Below are positions 17,165 through 26,262 of a stretch of DNA of 64,000 nucleotides, one piece after another (positions within the stretch are counted from its first letter, which is position 1; each line of letters opens with the position of its first letter). Source of the stretch: Nocardioides sp. (GTDB lineage: Bacteria; Actinomycetota; Actinomycetes; Propionibacteriales; Nocardioidaceae). The position numbers were made by a program, and so were the translations under genes. Where the stretch lies: assembly GCF_030019515.1 (NCBI RefSeq), contig NZ_JASEEQ010000003.1:331809-395808 (forward strand), given 5' to 3'. Under the pieces are notes generated by a model. That model was not told the origin of the DNA. It made no database searches and saw only the letters and a program-made list of their open reading frames with translations.

Positions 17165-18127
17165 ATGCACCGCCACCTCTCCCTGCTCACCCCCAGCGGC
17201 CACCTGACGCTCGGCAACCTGCTCGGCGCACTGCGCCCGATGGCCGCCGCACAGTGCGACGCCCCAGGATCGGCAGACTGCTTCTACGGCATCGCCGACC
17301 TGCACGCGATGACCACCCCGCACGACCCCGCCCGGCTGCGGGCGCTGACCCGCGAGACGGCCACCCTGCTGCTCGCGGCAGGTCTGGAGGGGGCGACGCT
17401 GTTCGTGCAGAGCCGGGTGCCGGCCCACGCCCAGCTCGCCTATCTGCTCGAGTGCACGGCGTCCACCGGCGAGCTGAGCCGGATGATCCAGTTCAAGGAG
17501 AAGGGGCGGTCGTCGACCCGGGTCTCGTTGTTCACCTACCCGGCGCTGATGGCCGCCGACATCCTGCTCTACCGCCCGAGCCAGGTGCCGGTCGGCGCCG
17601 ACCAGCGCCAGCACGTCGAGCTGACCCGCGACCTGGCGGCCCGGTTCAACAGCACCTACGGTCCGGTGTTCACGATCCCGGAGATCACCGTGCCCACGGC
17701 GGGCGCCCGGGTGATGCGTCTCGACGAGCCGAGCGTGAAGATGGGCAAGTCCGCGGGCGACGTGCCGGGCGTGGTCCGGCTGCTCGACCCGCCGGACGTC
17801 GTCCGCCGCAAGGTGGCCCGCGCCGTCACCGACTCCGACACCGGCCCGGACGCGGTGCGCGCCGATCCCGCCAAGCCCGGGGTGACCAACCTGCTGGACA
17901 TCCTCACCGCGTGCGGCGGCTCCCCGGATGGCGTCACGACGTACGGCGCGCTCAAGAAGGCGGTGACCGACGCGGTCGTGGCCGAGCTCGAGCCGCTCCA
18001 GAGGCGGTACGCCGACCTCGCCGCCGACCCCGCCCACGTCACCGGCGTCTACGACGCGGGGGCCGCCCGCTGCCGGAAGGTGACCGCGCCCGTGCTCGCG
18101 GCCGCGCAGGCGGCGATGGGGCTGTGA
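17165..18127 (+). CDS. trpS: Tryptophanyl-tRNA synthetase
   Basis: A 320-residue class I synthetase that charges tRNA-Trp. The HIGH-type motif is PSGHLTLGNLLGA (10-22) and the KMSKS motif appears as VKMGKSAG; QFKEKGRSSTRVSLFTYP, MAADILLYRPSQVPVGADQ and HVELTRDLA are typical TrpS blocks. The ATG at 17165 has AGGAGG four bases upstream. It is preceded by a Trp-Trp leader peptide and attenuator and followed by convergent proC. Confidence 0.95.
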   Translation: MHRHLSLLTPSGHLTLGNLLGALRPMAAAQCDAPGSADCFYGIADLHAMTTPHDPARLRALTRETATLLLAAGLEGATLFVQSRVPAHAQLAYLLECTASTGELSRMIQFKEKGRSSTRVSLFTYPALMAADILLYRPSQVPVGADQRQHVELTRDLAARFNSTYGPVFTIPEITVPTAGARVMRLDEPSVKMGKSAGDVPGVVRLLDPPDVVRRKVARAVTDSDTGPDAVRADPAKPGVTNLLDILTACGGSPDGVTTYGALKKAVTDAVVAELEPLQRRYADLAADPAHVTGVYDAGAARCRKVTAPVLAAAQAAMGL

Positions 18128-18164
18128 GGCGGGTTCCGGTGGACAAGCAGGTGCGGGCGGCGGG

Positions 18165-18968
18165 TCAGCTGCCCTCGGCGAGGGCCCGCGACCGGTTGCG
18201 GGCGGCCTCCATGGCGGCCAGGAACGCCGCTCGCACCTTGTGGATCTCCAGCTCCCGCAGCGCCGCCGCGGTGGTGCCGGCCGGGGAGGTGACCTGCTCG
18301 CGCAGCACCGCCGGATGGGTGCCCGTCTCGCGCAGCATCTTCGCCGAGCCCACGACGGTCTGTACGACCAGGTCGGTGGCGGTCGCGCGCGGCAGGCCGA
18401 GGTGGACGCCGGCCTCGATCATCGACTCGACCACGAAGAAGATGTAAGCGGGCCCGGAGCCGGAGATCGCGGTGACCGCATCCTGCTGGCGCTCGGGGAT
18501 CCGGAGCACCCGGCCGACCGAGGCCATCAGCGACTCGGCCTCCGCGAGGTGCTCCTCGCTGCAGTGCGAGCCGGGCGAGACCGCGGCCATCCCCTCGTCG
18601 ACCAGCGCGGGCGTGTTCGGCATCACCCGGACCACGGCGACGCCCTCGGGGACGCGGGCCTCGATGAACGCGGTGGTGATGCCGGCGGCGAGGGAGACGA
18701 CGAGCTGGCCGGGACGCAGCTCGCCGGCGATCTCGTCGAGCAGGTCGGCCATGTCCTGGGGCTTGACGACCAGGGCGAGCGTGTCGGCCTTGCGGGCCGC
18801 CTCGGCGTTGCCGACCACGGCGACGCCGTACCGCTCCTCGAGCTCCTGGGCCCGCTCGGGGCGCTTCTCGCCGACCAGCAGGTGGTCGACGCGGCGGCCG
18901 GCGCGCACCAGGCCGGAGAGCAGCGTCTCGCCCATCACGCCGGCGCCGAGGATGGCGGTCTGGGACAT
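18165..18968 (-). CDS. proC: Pyrroline-5-carboxylate reductase
   Basis: A 267-residue NAD(P)H-dependent enzyme, the last step of proline synthesis. Visible: TAILGAGVMGETLLSGL (nucleotide binding), VVKPQDM, SLAAGI, VRVMPNTPALVDEGM and the signature ISGSGPAYIFF followed by QVTSPAGTTAAALRELE. GGGAG lies five bases before the ATG. It starts only eight bases after the proline dehydrogenase stop, so the catabolic and biosynthetic proline enzymes are co-transcribed. Confidence 0.95.
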   Translation of the reverse strand: MSQTAILGAGVMGETLLSGLVRAGRRVDHLLVGEKRPERAQELEERYGVAVVGNAEAARKADTLALVVKPQDMADLLDEIAGELRPGQLVVSLAAGITTAFIEARVPEGVAVVRVMPNTPALVDEGMAAVSPGSHCSEEHLAEAESLMASVGRVLRIPERQQDAVTAISGSGPAYIFFVVESMIEAGVHLGLPRATATDLVVQTVVGSAKMLRETGTHPAVLREQVTSPAGTTAAALRELEIHKVRAAFLAAMEAARNRSRALAEGS

Positions 18969-18976
18969 GACGCTCC

Positions 18977-19927
18977 CTACTTCTTCGAGACCAGGGACTT
19001 CACGAAGAATGACAGGTTCTGCGGACGCTCCGCGAGCCTTCTCATCAGGTAGCCGTACCACTCGGTCCCGTAGGGCACGTAGACGCGCACGGTCTCGCCG
19101 CTGGCGACCAGGCGGCGCTGCTCCTCGGGGCGGATGCCGTAGAGCATCTGGTACTCGTAGGTGCCGGCCGCGCGGCCGTAGCGGCTGGCCAGTGACGAGG
19201 CGATCTCGATCATCTGCGGGTCGTGGGTGGCGATCATCGGATAGCCCTCGCCGGCGAGCAGCACCTTGAGGCAGCGCACGTACGACTTCGAGATCTCCAG
19301 GCGGTCCTGGAACGCGACGGACTCGGGCTCGAGGTAGGCGCCCTTGCACAGCCGGACCCGGGAGCCCTCGTAGGCGAGCGCTCGGCAGTCGGACTCGGTG
19401 CGGTGCAGCGCGGCCTGGAGCACGGCGCCGGTCTCGGGGAAGTCCTTGCGCAGCTCGCGCAGGATCGACAGCGTCGAGTCCGTGGTGGTGTGGTCCTCCA
19501 TGTCGAGGGTGACCGCGGTGCCGGCGTTGCGGGCGGCCCGGCAGATCGTGCGGGCGTTCTCGAGGGCGATCTTCTGCCCGCCCCCGAACCCCACGGCGTC
19601 GGGGAGGAACTGGCCCACGGCGCTCAGCTTCACCGAGACCTCGGCGTTGCGGGTCAGGCCGCGGGCGGCGAGCTCCTGGAGGACGTCGAGGTACGCCGCG
19701 ACCGTCGCGTCGGCCTGCTCCGCGTCGGTGGTGTCCTCGCCCAGGTAGTCGAGCGTGATCCGCAGGCCGCCGTCGGCCAGCTCGGCCGTGGCGCCGACCG
19801 CGGACTCGGTCGTCTCGCCGGGGACGTAGCTGCGGACGATGCCGGCCGAGACCGGCATGCCGCTGACGACCCGCTTCACCAGCGAGCTGCGGGCGAGGAG
19901 AAGGAGCGGCTGGCGGAGGAGCGACAT
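18977..19927 (-). CDS. Proline dehydrogenase (monofunctional PutA-type)
   Basis: A 316-residue FAD-dependent TIM-barrel enzyme that oxidises proline to pyrroline-5-carboxylate. Typical blocks: SVKLSAVGQFL, VTLDMEDHTTTDSTL, VRLCKGAYLEP, TYEYQMLYGIR and the proline-binding VYVPYGTEWYGYLMRRLAERP. The P5C dehydrogenase domain of bifunctional PutA is absent, as is usual in actinobacteria. Together with proC downstream it could form a proline/P5C cycle linked to redox balance. The ATG at 19927 gives the conserved N-terminus; an upstream start is possible but adds unlikely residues. Confidence 0.92.
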   Translation of the reverse strand: MSLLRQPLLLLARSSLVKRVVSGMPVSAGIVRSYVPGETTESAVGATAELADGGLRITLDYLGEDTTDAEQADATVAAYLDVLQELAARGLTRNAEVSVKLSAVGQFLPDAVGFGGGQKIALENARTICRAARNAGTAVTLDMEDHTTTDSTLSILRELRKDFPETGAVLQAALHRTESDCRALAYEGSRVRLCKGAYLEPESVAFQDRLEISKSYVRCLKVLLAGEGYPMIATHDPQMIEIASSLASRYGRAAGTYEYQMLYGIRPEEQRRLVASGETVRVYVPYGTEWYGYLMRRLAERPQNLSFFVKSLVSKK

Positions 19928-19976
19928 GGCCTCAAGGCTACGACGCGGCCGCCCGGGGCCGTCCCAGGGCCCGCCC

Positions 19977-20714
19977 TCAGGGAGTACGGCGCCGGAGCGT
20001 GGCCGCACCGAACGCGAGCCCGGCGACCGCGAAGGCACCGACCACGGCGATGTCGCGCCAGACCTGGCCCGTGGAGGTGCTCGTGGTCAGGTGCTGCATC
20101 GCGTCGACGGCGTACGACAGCGGCAGCACGTCGCTGAGCCCGTTCAAGGCGTCCGGCAGCCGGTCGCGCGGCACCAGGAGCCCGCACAGCAGCAGCTGCG
20201 GGATCACGATGGCGGGCATGAACTGGACGGCTTGGAACTCCGTCTGGGCGAACGCGGAGACGAACAGGCCGAGCGCGCTGCCGAGGATCGCGTCCACGAC
20301 GGCGACGACCGTCAGCAGCCACACCGGGCCGGCCAGCTCGAGGTCGAGCAGCCCGATGCTCACCGCCACCGCCAGGACCGACTGCACGGCGGCGACCAGA
20401 CCGAAGGCGATCGCGTAGCCGACCAGGAAGTCGAGCTTGCCCATCGGCATCGCGAGGAGCCGCTCGAGGGTGCCGCTCGACCGCTCCCGCAGCGTGGTGA
20501 CGCTGGTGACCAGGAACATCACGATCACGGGGAACATCGCGAGCAGAGCCGGCCCGATGCGGTCGAAGAGCAGCGGGTTCGCGTCGTCGTACATCCACCA
20601 CATCAAGGAGATGAGCACGCAGGGCAGCACCAGCAGCATCGCCAGGGTGCGGTGGTCACGGCGCAGCTGGACCAGGACCCGGCCGGCGACCGCGAGGGTG
20701 ATCCGGGCGTTCAC
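19977..20714 (-). CDS. ABC-2 type transporter permease
   Basis: A 245-residue membrane protein with about six predicted hydrophobic segments: LAMLLVLPCVLISLMWW, LLAMFPVIVMFLVTSV, AFGLVAAVQSVLAVAVSIGL, VVAVVDAILGSALGLFV, PAIVIPQLLLCGLLV and AVVGAFAVAGLAFGA. RERSSGTLERLLAMPM is the ABC-2 signature loop. It pairs with the ATPase encoded 67 bp upstream as an exporter, probably of a drug or lipid. It starts at a GTG with a weak RBS. Confidence 0.85.
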   Translation of the reverse strand: MNARITLAVAGRVLVQLRRDHRTLAMLLVLPCVLISLMWWMYDDANPLLFDRIGPALLAMFPVIVMFLVTSVTTLRERSSGTLERLLAMPMGKLDFLVGYAIAFGLVAAVQSVLAVAVSIGLLDLELAGPVWLLTVVAVVDAILGSALGLFVSAFAQTEFQAVQFMPAIVIPQLLLCGLLVPRDRLPDALNGLSDVLPLSYAVDAMQHLTTSTSTGQVWRDIAVVGAFAVAGLAFGAATLRRRTP

Positions 20715-20781
20715 TCGGGGCCCCCGCCGAGTCGTGACGGGAGGAGCGCAGCGGGGCAGGACGCGACCTCGTGGGGTGAGC

Positions 20782-21495
20782 TCATGCGGCAGCCCTCCTG
20801 ACCAGGGCGAGGAAGGCCGCCTCGACGTCGTCGACGCCGGCCGCGGACTTGATCTGCTCGGGGCTGCCGTCGGCGAGGATGCGGCCCTCGCGCATCAGCA
20901 GCAGCCGGTCGCAGCGCTCGGCCTCGTCCATGACGTGGCTGGAGACGAAGACCGCGACGCCCGCGTCGGCCAGTCGGTGGAAGAGGCTCCACAGGTCCTC
21001 ACGGAGCACCGGGTCGAGGCCCACGGTCGGCTCGTCGAGGACCAGGAGGTCCGGCTGGTCGAGCAGCGCGACGGCCAGGCTCGCGCGCGACTGCTGCCCA
21101 CCACTGAGCCGGCCGACGACGTCGTCGCGGTGGTCCCCCAGGTCCACGGCCGCGACCACGCGGTCGACCTCGTCGTGGCCCGCGCCCAGCACCCGCGCGA
21201 AGAAGTGCAGGTTCTCGGCCACGGTCAGGTCCTTGTAGACGCTGACCGCCTGGGTCACGTAGCCGACCCGGTCGCGCAGCGGGCGGCTGCCTGCCGGCAG
21301 ACCGAAGACCTCGACGGTGCCGCCCTGGATGCGCTGCACCCCGACCAGGCACCGCATCAGCGTCGACTTGCCGCACCCGGACGGACCCAGCAGTCCGGTG
21401 ACCCCACCGCCGATGGTCACGTCGAGGTGCTCGAGGACGGTGTGCGGGCCGCGGACGACGTGGAGGTCGCGGACCTCCACCGCGTTTTTCATCAT
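20782..21495 (-). CDS. ABC transporter ATP-binding protein (exporter type)
   Basis: A 237-residue ATPase: Walker A GPSGCGKST, Q-loop YVTQAVSVYKDLTV, signature RLSGGQQSRASLA, Walker B LLVLDEPTVGLD and the switch His in SSHVMDEAE. It powers the ABC-2 permease encoded next. The start is placed at the first of two ATG codons (21495); a promoter is positioned so that the transcript begins at or next to this ATG, making the mRNA leaderless. The nearby TetR gene is a likely regulator. Confidence 0.9.
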   Translation of the reverse strand: MMKNAVEVRDLHVVRGPHTVLEHLDVTIGGGVTGLLGPSGCGKSTLMRCLVGVQRIQGGTVEVFGLPAGSRPLRDRVGYVTQAVSVYKDLTVAENLHFFARVLGAGHDEVDRVVAAVDLGDHRDDVVGRLSGGQQSRASLAVALLDQPDLLVLDEPTVGLDPVLREDLWSLFHRLADAGVAVFVSSHVMDEAERCDRLLLMREGRILADGSPEQIKSAAGVDDVEAAFLALVRRAAA

Positions 21496-21502
21496 GCGTT
21501 GA

Positions 21503-21531
21503 ATTATGCGCAGGGCGACGCCGTCCGGCAA
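21503..21531 (-). promoter_or_regulatory. Promoter of the ABC-2 exporter operon (leaderless)
   Basis: On the minus strand TTGCCG (-35, 21526-21531), a 17-bp spacer and CATAAT (-10, 21503-21508) are followed seven bases later by the ATG of the ATPase gene. The predicted start point therefore coincides with the start codon. The sequence around the ATG has TTCA/TGAA half-sites (21487-21503) that might be bound by the TetR protein encoded just upstream; the dyad is imperfect. Confidence 0.6.
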
Positions 21532-21555
21532 GGGGCCTTGGGCTCTAGGTGTGGC

Positions 21556-22167
21556 TCAGCCCGGGAGCGGGCCGGTGAGGTAGCGCTGGACGGTGGGGGC
21601 GTAGATCGTGACCACGTCCTCCGCAGGCATCGAGGCGATCGGCTCGACCCTGAGCAGGTAGCGCACCAGGATCAGCCCCATCACCTGGCTCGCGACGAGC
21701 GGCATCCGGACGTCGGGGCGCTCGATGCCCAGCGCGATGCCGACCGGTCGGAGCACCGCCGTGAGGAAGCCCTCGCTCAGCAGCCGTTGGCCCGCGGGGT
21801 CGAGCATGCTGCGGGCCAGCCCCAGCAGCCGCACCTGGAGATCCGGGTCGTCCCAGACCGAGAGGAACACCCTCAGCACCCGCTCGCCGGCGCCGTCCGG
21901 CCCCGCCGCGACCGCCGGGGCGAGCGCGACCCGCGGATCCAGGGGCAGCTCGAGCGCCGCCACGAACAGGTCGTCCTTGGTGCCGAAGTAGTGGTGTACG
22001 AGAGAGGCGTCCACCCCGGCCGCCGCGCCGATCGCGCGCACCGAGGTGCCGGCGTACCCCTGCCCGGCGAAGAGCTCGCGGGCCGCGGCGAGGATCGCGG
22101 CCCGGGTGTCGGGAGCGCCCGGTCGCCGACCCCGGCGCGGCGCCGCCCGGGTCGCGGGGTCGGTCAC
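21556..22167 (-). CDS. TetR/AcrR family transcriptional regulator
   Basis: A 203-residue repressor with an N-terminal TetR HTH (about 20-65: TRAAILAAARELFAGQGYAG then VRAIGAAAGVDASLVHHYFG and TKDDLF) and an alpha-helical ligand domain. The GTG at 22167 overlaps the stop of the isomerase gene (GTGA). It lies immediately upstream of the ABC-2 exporter promoter on the same strand, so control of that exporter is the simplest guess. The inducing ligand is unknown. Confidence 0.88.
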   Translation of the reverse strand: MTDPATRAAPRRGRRPGAPDTRAAILAAARELFAGQGYAGTSVRAIGAAAGVDASLVHHYFGTKDDLFVAALELPLDPRVALAPAVAAGPDGAGERVLRVFLSVWDDPDLQVRLLGLARSMLDPAGQRLLSEGFLTAVLRPVGIALGIERPDVRMPLVASQVMGLILVRYLLRVEPIASMPAEDVVTIYAPTVQRYLTGPLPG

Positions 22168-22952
22168 GGCGTTCCCACGACCGAGTGCTCGCGCGCGAAC
22201 TCCAGCGACTCGCGCAGGTCGGCCTCGCGGGCCGTCGTGTCCCGGCACTTGCGGGTGTTGATCTCGACCACGATCTCGCCGGCGAAGCCGGCCTTCGCCA
22301 GGTGGCCCAGGAACGCGCCGGCACCGATGGAGCCGCGGCCCGGGACGAGGTGCTCGTCCTTGGCGGAGCCGGTGCCGTCGGTGAGGTGGATGTGCCGGAG
22401 CCGGTCCCCGAGGCGCTCGGCCATCCGGATCGGGTCGGACCGCGCGATCGCGGCGTGGGACAGGTCGATGGTGGTGTTGGCGTAGGGCTCGCTCGAGGGA
22501 TCCCAGCCGGGCAGGTACATCTCCATGCCTCGGCCCGAGGCGCGCCAGGGGTACATGTTCTCGACCGCGAACGCGAGGCCGGTGGACTCCTCGAGGGCAG
22601 CGATCCCGTCGACGAAGTCACGGGCGTAGGTCTTCTGCCAACGGAACGGCGGATGGACCACGACGACCTCGGCCCCGAGCGCCGCCGCCATCTCGGCCGA
22701 GCGCTCGAGCTTGCCCCACGGCTCGGTGCCCCACACCCGCTGGGTGAACAGCAGGCAGGGGGCGTGCACCGCCGACACGGGGACGCCGTGGTGGGCGGAC
22801 AGCTGCTGGATCGCCGAGGTCTGCTGGCTCAGCGCGTCGATGCCGACCATCACCTCGACGGCGTCGTAGCCGAGCGCGCTCGCGTAGGCGAAGGCATGGG
22901 CGGAGGACTCGGGATAGACCGAGACCGTGGACAGTCCGACACGAGGAGCCAT
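22164..22952 (-). CDS. Sugar phosphate isomerase/epimerase-like TIM-barrel protein
   Basis: A 262-residue AP-endonuclease-2/xylose-isomerase-like barrel. Metal- and substrate-binding blocks are visible: VHAPCLLF, VVVHPPFRWQ, FAVENMYPW, TIDLSHAAI, RHIHLTDG and IVVEINTRK. Members isomerise or epimerise sugars or act on inositol derivatives; the substrate is not assigned. It begins two bases after the Ppx/GppA stop and overlaps tetR, so the three form one operon. Confidence 0.8.
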   Translation of the reverse strand: MAPRVGLSTVSVYPESSAHAFAYASALGYDAVEVMVGIDALSQQTSAIQQLSAHHGVPVSAVHAPCLLFTQRVWGTEPWGKLERSAEMAAALGAEVVVVHPPFRWQKTYARDFVDGIAALEESTGLAFAVENMYPWRASGRGMEMYLPGWDPSSEPYANTTIDLSHAAIARSDPIRMAERLGDRLRHIHLTDGTGSAKDEHLVPGRGSIGAGAFLGHLAKAGFAGEIVVEINTRKCRDTTAREADLRESLEFAREHSVVGTP

Positions 22953-22954
22953 GG

Positions 22955-23890
22955 CTAGCCGAGCACGCTGATCTGGTCGAGTCGTTCGAGGATCACGCCC
23001 TCCCGCAGGGCCCACGGGCAGATCTCCAGGGCCGCGAGCCCGAAGATGTCCATCGCCGCCTCGGCCACCAGCGCGCCGGGCACGATCTGGTGGGTCCGGC
23101 TCGGGGAGACGCCCGGCAGGTGCGCCAGCGCGTCCGGGGTCATGGCGCACAGCTTCGGGATCCACTCGCGCAGCGCCTCGCGCTCCAGGACCCGCGGGAC
23201 CAGCGGCCCGTCGGCCGACGGCGCGGCCCCGCAGATCCGGGCCAGCGAGCGGAACGTCTTGGACGTGGCCGCGGCGTGGTCCGGCGTCCCCGCGCGCAGC
23301 AGGTGCCCGGCGTCGCGGGCGATCTCGGCCCGGATCTGCTTGCGCAGCCCGCGGATCGCGTCGTCGTCGGGCGGACCGCCACCGAAGAACTGCCGGGCCA
23401 GCCGGCCGGCCCCGATCGGCAGCGACCACGCGACATCGGGCGACTCGTCGGCGCCGCCGGCGATCTCCAGGGACCCGCCCCCGATGTCGAAGACGGCGAG
23501 TCGGCCCGCGGACCAGCCGAACCACCGCCGTACGGCGAGGAAGGTGAGCCGGGCCTCGTCCTCGCCGGCGAGCACCGCGATCCGCATCCCGGTCACCGCG
23601 TGCACGTGGTCGAGCACCGCGTCGGTGTTGACGGCGTCGCGCACCGCGGAGGTCGCGAACGCGAGCATGTCCTGGCAGCCCTTGTCCTCCGCGACCACCA
23701 GCGCCTGGGCGGTGAACGCCGTCAGGGCGTCGACGCCGGGCTGCGTGACCGCGCCCTCGTCGTCGAGGTGCTCGGCGAGGCGCAGCGGCTCCTTGTAGGA
23801 GAAGGCCGGGAGCGGCGCGGCCCCACCGTGCGCGTCCACGACGAGCAGGTGCCCGGTGTTGGACCCGATGTCGAGGACGCCCAGCCGCAT
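22955..23890 (-). CDS. Ppx/GppA exopolyphosphatase/pppGpp phosphohydrolase family protein
   Basis: A 311-residue actin-fold phosphatase: [17 protein letters not shown] (phosphate 1), [22 protein letters not shown] (catalytic Glu region) and [14 protein letters not shown] (phosphate 2). At about 310 residues it is the short actinobacterial form that lacks the C-terminal HD domain of Ppx. It hydrolyses polyphosphate and perhaps pppGpp; which is preferred cannot be read here. The ATG at 23890 starts the conserved [12 protein letters not shown]. Confidence 0.9.
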   Translation of the reverse strand: MRLGVLDIGSNTGHLLVVDAHGGAAPLPAFSYKEPLRLAEHLDDEGAVTQPGVDALTAFTAQALVVAEDKGCQDMLAFATSAVRDAVNTDAVLDHVHAVTGMRIAVLAGEDEARLTFLAVRRWFGWSAGRLAVFDIGGGSLEIAGGADESPDVAWSLPIGAGRLARQFFGGGPPDDDAIRGLRKQIRAEIARDAGHLLRAGTPDHAAATSKTFRSLARICGAAPSADGPLVPRVLEREALREWIPKLCAMTPDALAHLPGVSPSRTHQIVPGALVAEAAMDIFGLAALEICPWALREGVILERLDQISVLG

Positions 23891-23948
23891 AGGTCCAACG
23901 TACCCAACGGCGCCGGTGGTGACTCGGGACGGCACGTAGGGTTGGCGG

Positions 23949-24734
23949 GTGCCCGAAGTCGATCTGGTCTTCCCCCGCGCCTACGTGGAGTTCGTCAACC
24001 CCGCCGACGAGACCGAGGTGATGCGCTGCGACCTCACCTGGCTGACCTCGAGCTACACCTGCATCTTCGGTCGCGGCTGTCCCGGCATCTACGCCGACGC
24101 CCCGGACGTCGGCTGCTGCACGCTCGGCGCGCACTTCGCCGACAAGGACGACGAGAAGCGGGTCGCGGCGTACGTCGAGATGCTCGACGAGGACCTGTGG
24201 CAGCACAAGCCGCGGCGGCCCGGCGGCAAGGTCCGCAAGCAGGACTGGATCGAGCTCGACGACGAGGGCGAGCGCAAGACCCGCACGATCGAGGTCGACG
24301 GCCAGCGGGCGTGCATCTTCCAGAACCGTCCGGACTTCGCTCCGTCCAAGGGCGGGGGCGGCGCCGGCTGCGCCCTGCACGCGCTGGCCTACGTGCTCGG
24401 CAAGAACCCGCTGGAGACCAAGCCCGACGTGTGCTGGCAGCTGCCGATCCGACGCACCTTCCGCGAGGTCACCCGCCAGGACGGCACGACCTACACCGAG
24501 GTCTCGATCGGCGAGTACGACCGGCGCGGCTGGGGTCCGGGCGGCCACGACCTCGACTGGTACTGCTCGGGCAACACCGAGGCGCACGTCGGCGTGGAGC
24601 CGGTCTACGTCGCCAATGCGGCCGAGCTGACCGCGCTGATGGGCGAGCCCGCATACGCCGAGCTGGTGCGCCACTGCGAGGCCCACGTGCGGTCGCGCTC
24701 CGCACTCGCGCTGCACCCGGCCGACCCGCGCTGA
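23949..24734 (+). CDS. Conserved cysteine-rich protein of unknown function
   Basis: A 261-residue soluble protein with about ten cysteines, several clustered: [60 protein letters not shown] and RHCEAH. The spacing resembles Fe/Zn-chelating YkgJ or DUF3109-type proteins, so bound iron-sulfur or zinc is plausible. No catalytic motif or membrane segment is seen. It starts with GTG and is divergent from ppx across 58 bp. Function unknown. Confidence 0.7.
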   Translation: MPEVDLVFPRAYVEFVNPADETEVMRCDLTWLTSSYTCIFGRGCPGIYADAPDVGCCTLGAHFADKDDEKRVAAYVEMLDEDLWQHKPRRPGGKVRKQDWIELDDEGERKTRTIEVDGQRACIFQNRPDFAPSKGGGGAGCALHALAYVLGKNPLETKPDVCWQLPIRRTFREVTRQDGTTYTEVSIGEYDRRGWGPGGHDLDWYCSGNTEAHVGVEPVYVANAAELTALMGEPAYAELVRHCEAHVRSRSALALHPADPR

Positions 24735-24763
24735 GGCCGGTGCCGGGGCGGCTGCTCTAGACA

Positions 24764-24779
24764 TCTCGACATCAAGAGA
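24764..24779. promoter_or_regulatory. Imperfect inverted repeat upstream of the VOC gene (possible operator)
   Basis: TCTCGACATCAAGAGA has TCTC/GAGA outer arms and 10 of 16 positions symmetric, 49 bp before the VOC protein ATG. A second dyad, AGAGA...TCTCT, lies between it and the start codon (about 24806-24826). Together they look like a control region; the binding protein is unknown. Confidence 0.35.
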
Positions 24780-24828
24780 CTCCGACCCCGCCGTCCGGGC
24801 AACCTGAGAGAACACCCAGAATCTCTGT

Positions 24829-25467
24829 ATGCGCCTGGACCATCTCTCTTTCGCAGCCGGACCGGACGGCCTCGCCAGCACCGCTCAGCGCATCGGCGGT
24901 CTGCTCGGCCGGGACTTCGTCGACGGCGGCGTCCACCCCCGGTTCGGAACCCGCAACATGATCCTGCCGCTCGCCGGCACCACCTACCTCGAGGTGGTCG
25001 AGGTGCTCGACCACCCGGCCTCCGACAAGGCCCCGTTCGGCCAGGCCGTGCGTGCCCGCTCGGCCCTCGGCGGCGGCTGGCTCGGCTGGGTCGTCGCGGT
25101 GGACGACATCACCGTGGTCGAGCGGCGCCTCGGCCGCGCGGCGGTGGTCGGCAGCCGGCACCGGCCCGACGCCACCGAGCTGCGGTGGAAGCAGATCGGC
25201 GTCAACGGCCTGATCGCCGACCCCCAGCTCCCGTTCTTCATCGAGTGGGAGGTCCCGGCCGAGCTGCACCCCAGCGCCGGCGCGGACGACGCGTTCTCGC
25301 TCGCGTGCCTGGAGATCGCGGGCGACCCGCACCGGGTCAGCGAGTGGCTCGGCGAGACGGTCGAGGCGCCGCTGGAGGACGTGAAGGTGGAGTGGGCCGC
25401 ACCCAACGGCACCCCCGGCATCGTCGCCGCCCAGTTCCAGACCCCGAGCGGCCTGATCCGCCTCTAG
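24829..25467 (+). CDS. VOC-superfamily (glyoxalase-like) protein
   Basis: A 212-residue protein with two glyoxalase-type modules: LDHLSFAAGPDGL...FGTRNMILPLAGTTYLEVVEV in the first half and FSLACLEIAGDPHRVSEWLG in the second, matching the Glyoxalase_3-like family. The metal-binding His and Glu of the fold (H5, E56 region) can be seen but the reaction is unknown. A short gap and the same strand link it to the methyltransferase downstream. Confidence 0.8.
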   Translation: MRLDHLSFAAGPDGLASTAQRIGGLLGRDFVDGGVHPRFGTRNMILPLAGTTYLEVVEVLDHPASDKAPFGQAVRARSALGGGWLGWVVAVDDITVVERRLGRAAVVGSRHRPDATELRWKQIGVNGLIADPQLPFFIEWEVPAELHPSAGADDAFSLACLEIAGDPHRVSEWLGETVEAPLEDVKVEWAAPNGTPGIVAAQFQTPSGLIRL

Positions 25468-25505
25468 GACGCTGATGGACGAGCCGCGCGGCTACCCGAC
25501 GACCG

Positions 25506-26243
25506 GTGGCGTTCGCGCGTCCCGCCGAGCAGCGTCGTAGCCGTCGCGTGCGGGCGACCGAAGGGGCCCGGCCGAGCCCGAACATCTGGCAGCACCCGGC
25601 GACCTACGAGATCGAGAACCGGGCGGTCGACCCCGACGGCGTCCTAGCGGCCGCCATGCTGGCCGTCGACCACTGGACCGGTCGCACCGTGCTCGACGTC
25701 GGCTGCGGGACCGGCTTCCACCTGCCCTGGTTCGCCGAGACCGCGGCGTCCGTCGTCGGGGTCGAGCCGCACACCGACCTGGTCGGCCTGGCCCGCCGTC
25801 GGACCCGGCGACTGCCGAACGTGGCCGTCCACCAGGGCGTCGCCCAGGCCCTGCCCCTGCCGGACGCCTCGGTCGACATCGTCCACGCCCGTTGGGCCTA
25901 CTTCCTCGGGCCCGGCTGCGAGCCCGGCCTGGCCGAGCTCGACCGGGTGGTGCGCCGCGGCGGCACGGCGTACGTCATCGACAACGACGCGACCCGCTCC
26001 ACGTTCGGCGCGTGGTTCCGGCGCGGCTACCCCGAGGTCGACCCGGTCGCGGTGGAGCGGTTCTGGTCGACCCGCGGCTGGACCCGGGTGCCGGTCGACC
26101 TGCGCTGGTCCTTCTCCTCCCGGGCCGACCTCGAGGCGGTGGTGCGGATCGAGTTCACCCCCGAGGTCGCCGACCTGGTGCTCGCCGGGCACGACGGGAC
26201 CGAGGTCGACTACGCCGTCAACCTGTGGTGGCGGCGGTTCTGA
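25506..26243 (+). CDS. SAM-dependent methyltransferase (class I)
   Basis: A 245-residue Rossmann methyltransferase with TVLDVGCGTGFHLPWFAE (motif I, SAM binding), VVGVEPHTDLVGLA (motif II acidic residue E) and ALPLPDASVDIVHARWAYF (motif IV). The substrate is unknown. The start is uncertain: GTG at 25506 is the longest, but GTG at 25548 lies nearer the conserved SPNIWQHPATYEIENRAVD. The second 88-bp element begins 19 bp after its stop. Confidence 0.82.
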   Translation: MAFARPAEQRRSRRVRATEGARPSPNIWQHPATYEIENRAVDPDGVLAAAMLAVDHWTGRTVLDVGCGTGFHLPWFAETAASVVGVEPHTDLVGLARRRTRRLPNVAVHQGVAQALPLPDASVDIVHARWAYFLGPGCEPGLAELDRVVRRGGTAYVIDNDATRSTFGAWFRRGYPEVDPVAVERFWSTRGWTRVPVDLRWSFSSRADLEAVVRIEFTPEVADLVLAGHDGTEVDYAVNLWWRRF

Positions 26244-26262
26244 GGCTCGGCGGCCGGCCGTC

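Noticed and set aside
16958..18037. Long open frame antisense to trpS, continuous with acuC
   Set aside because: In GC-rich DNA the antisense frame of a real gene stays open. trpS has all its motifs on the plus strand and acuC begins at its own conserved N-terminus.
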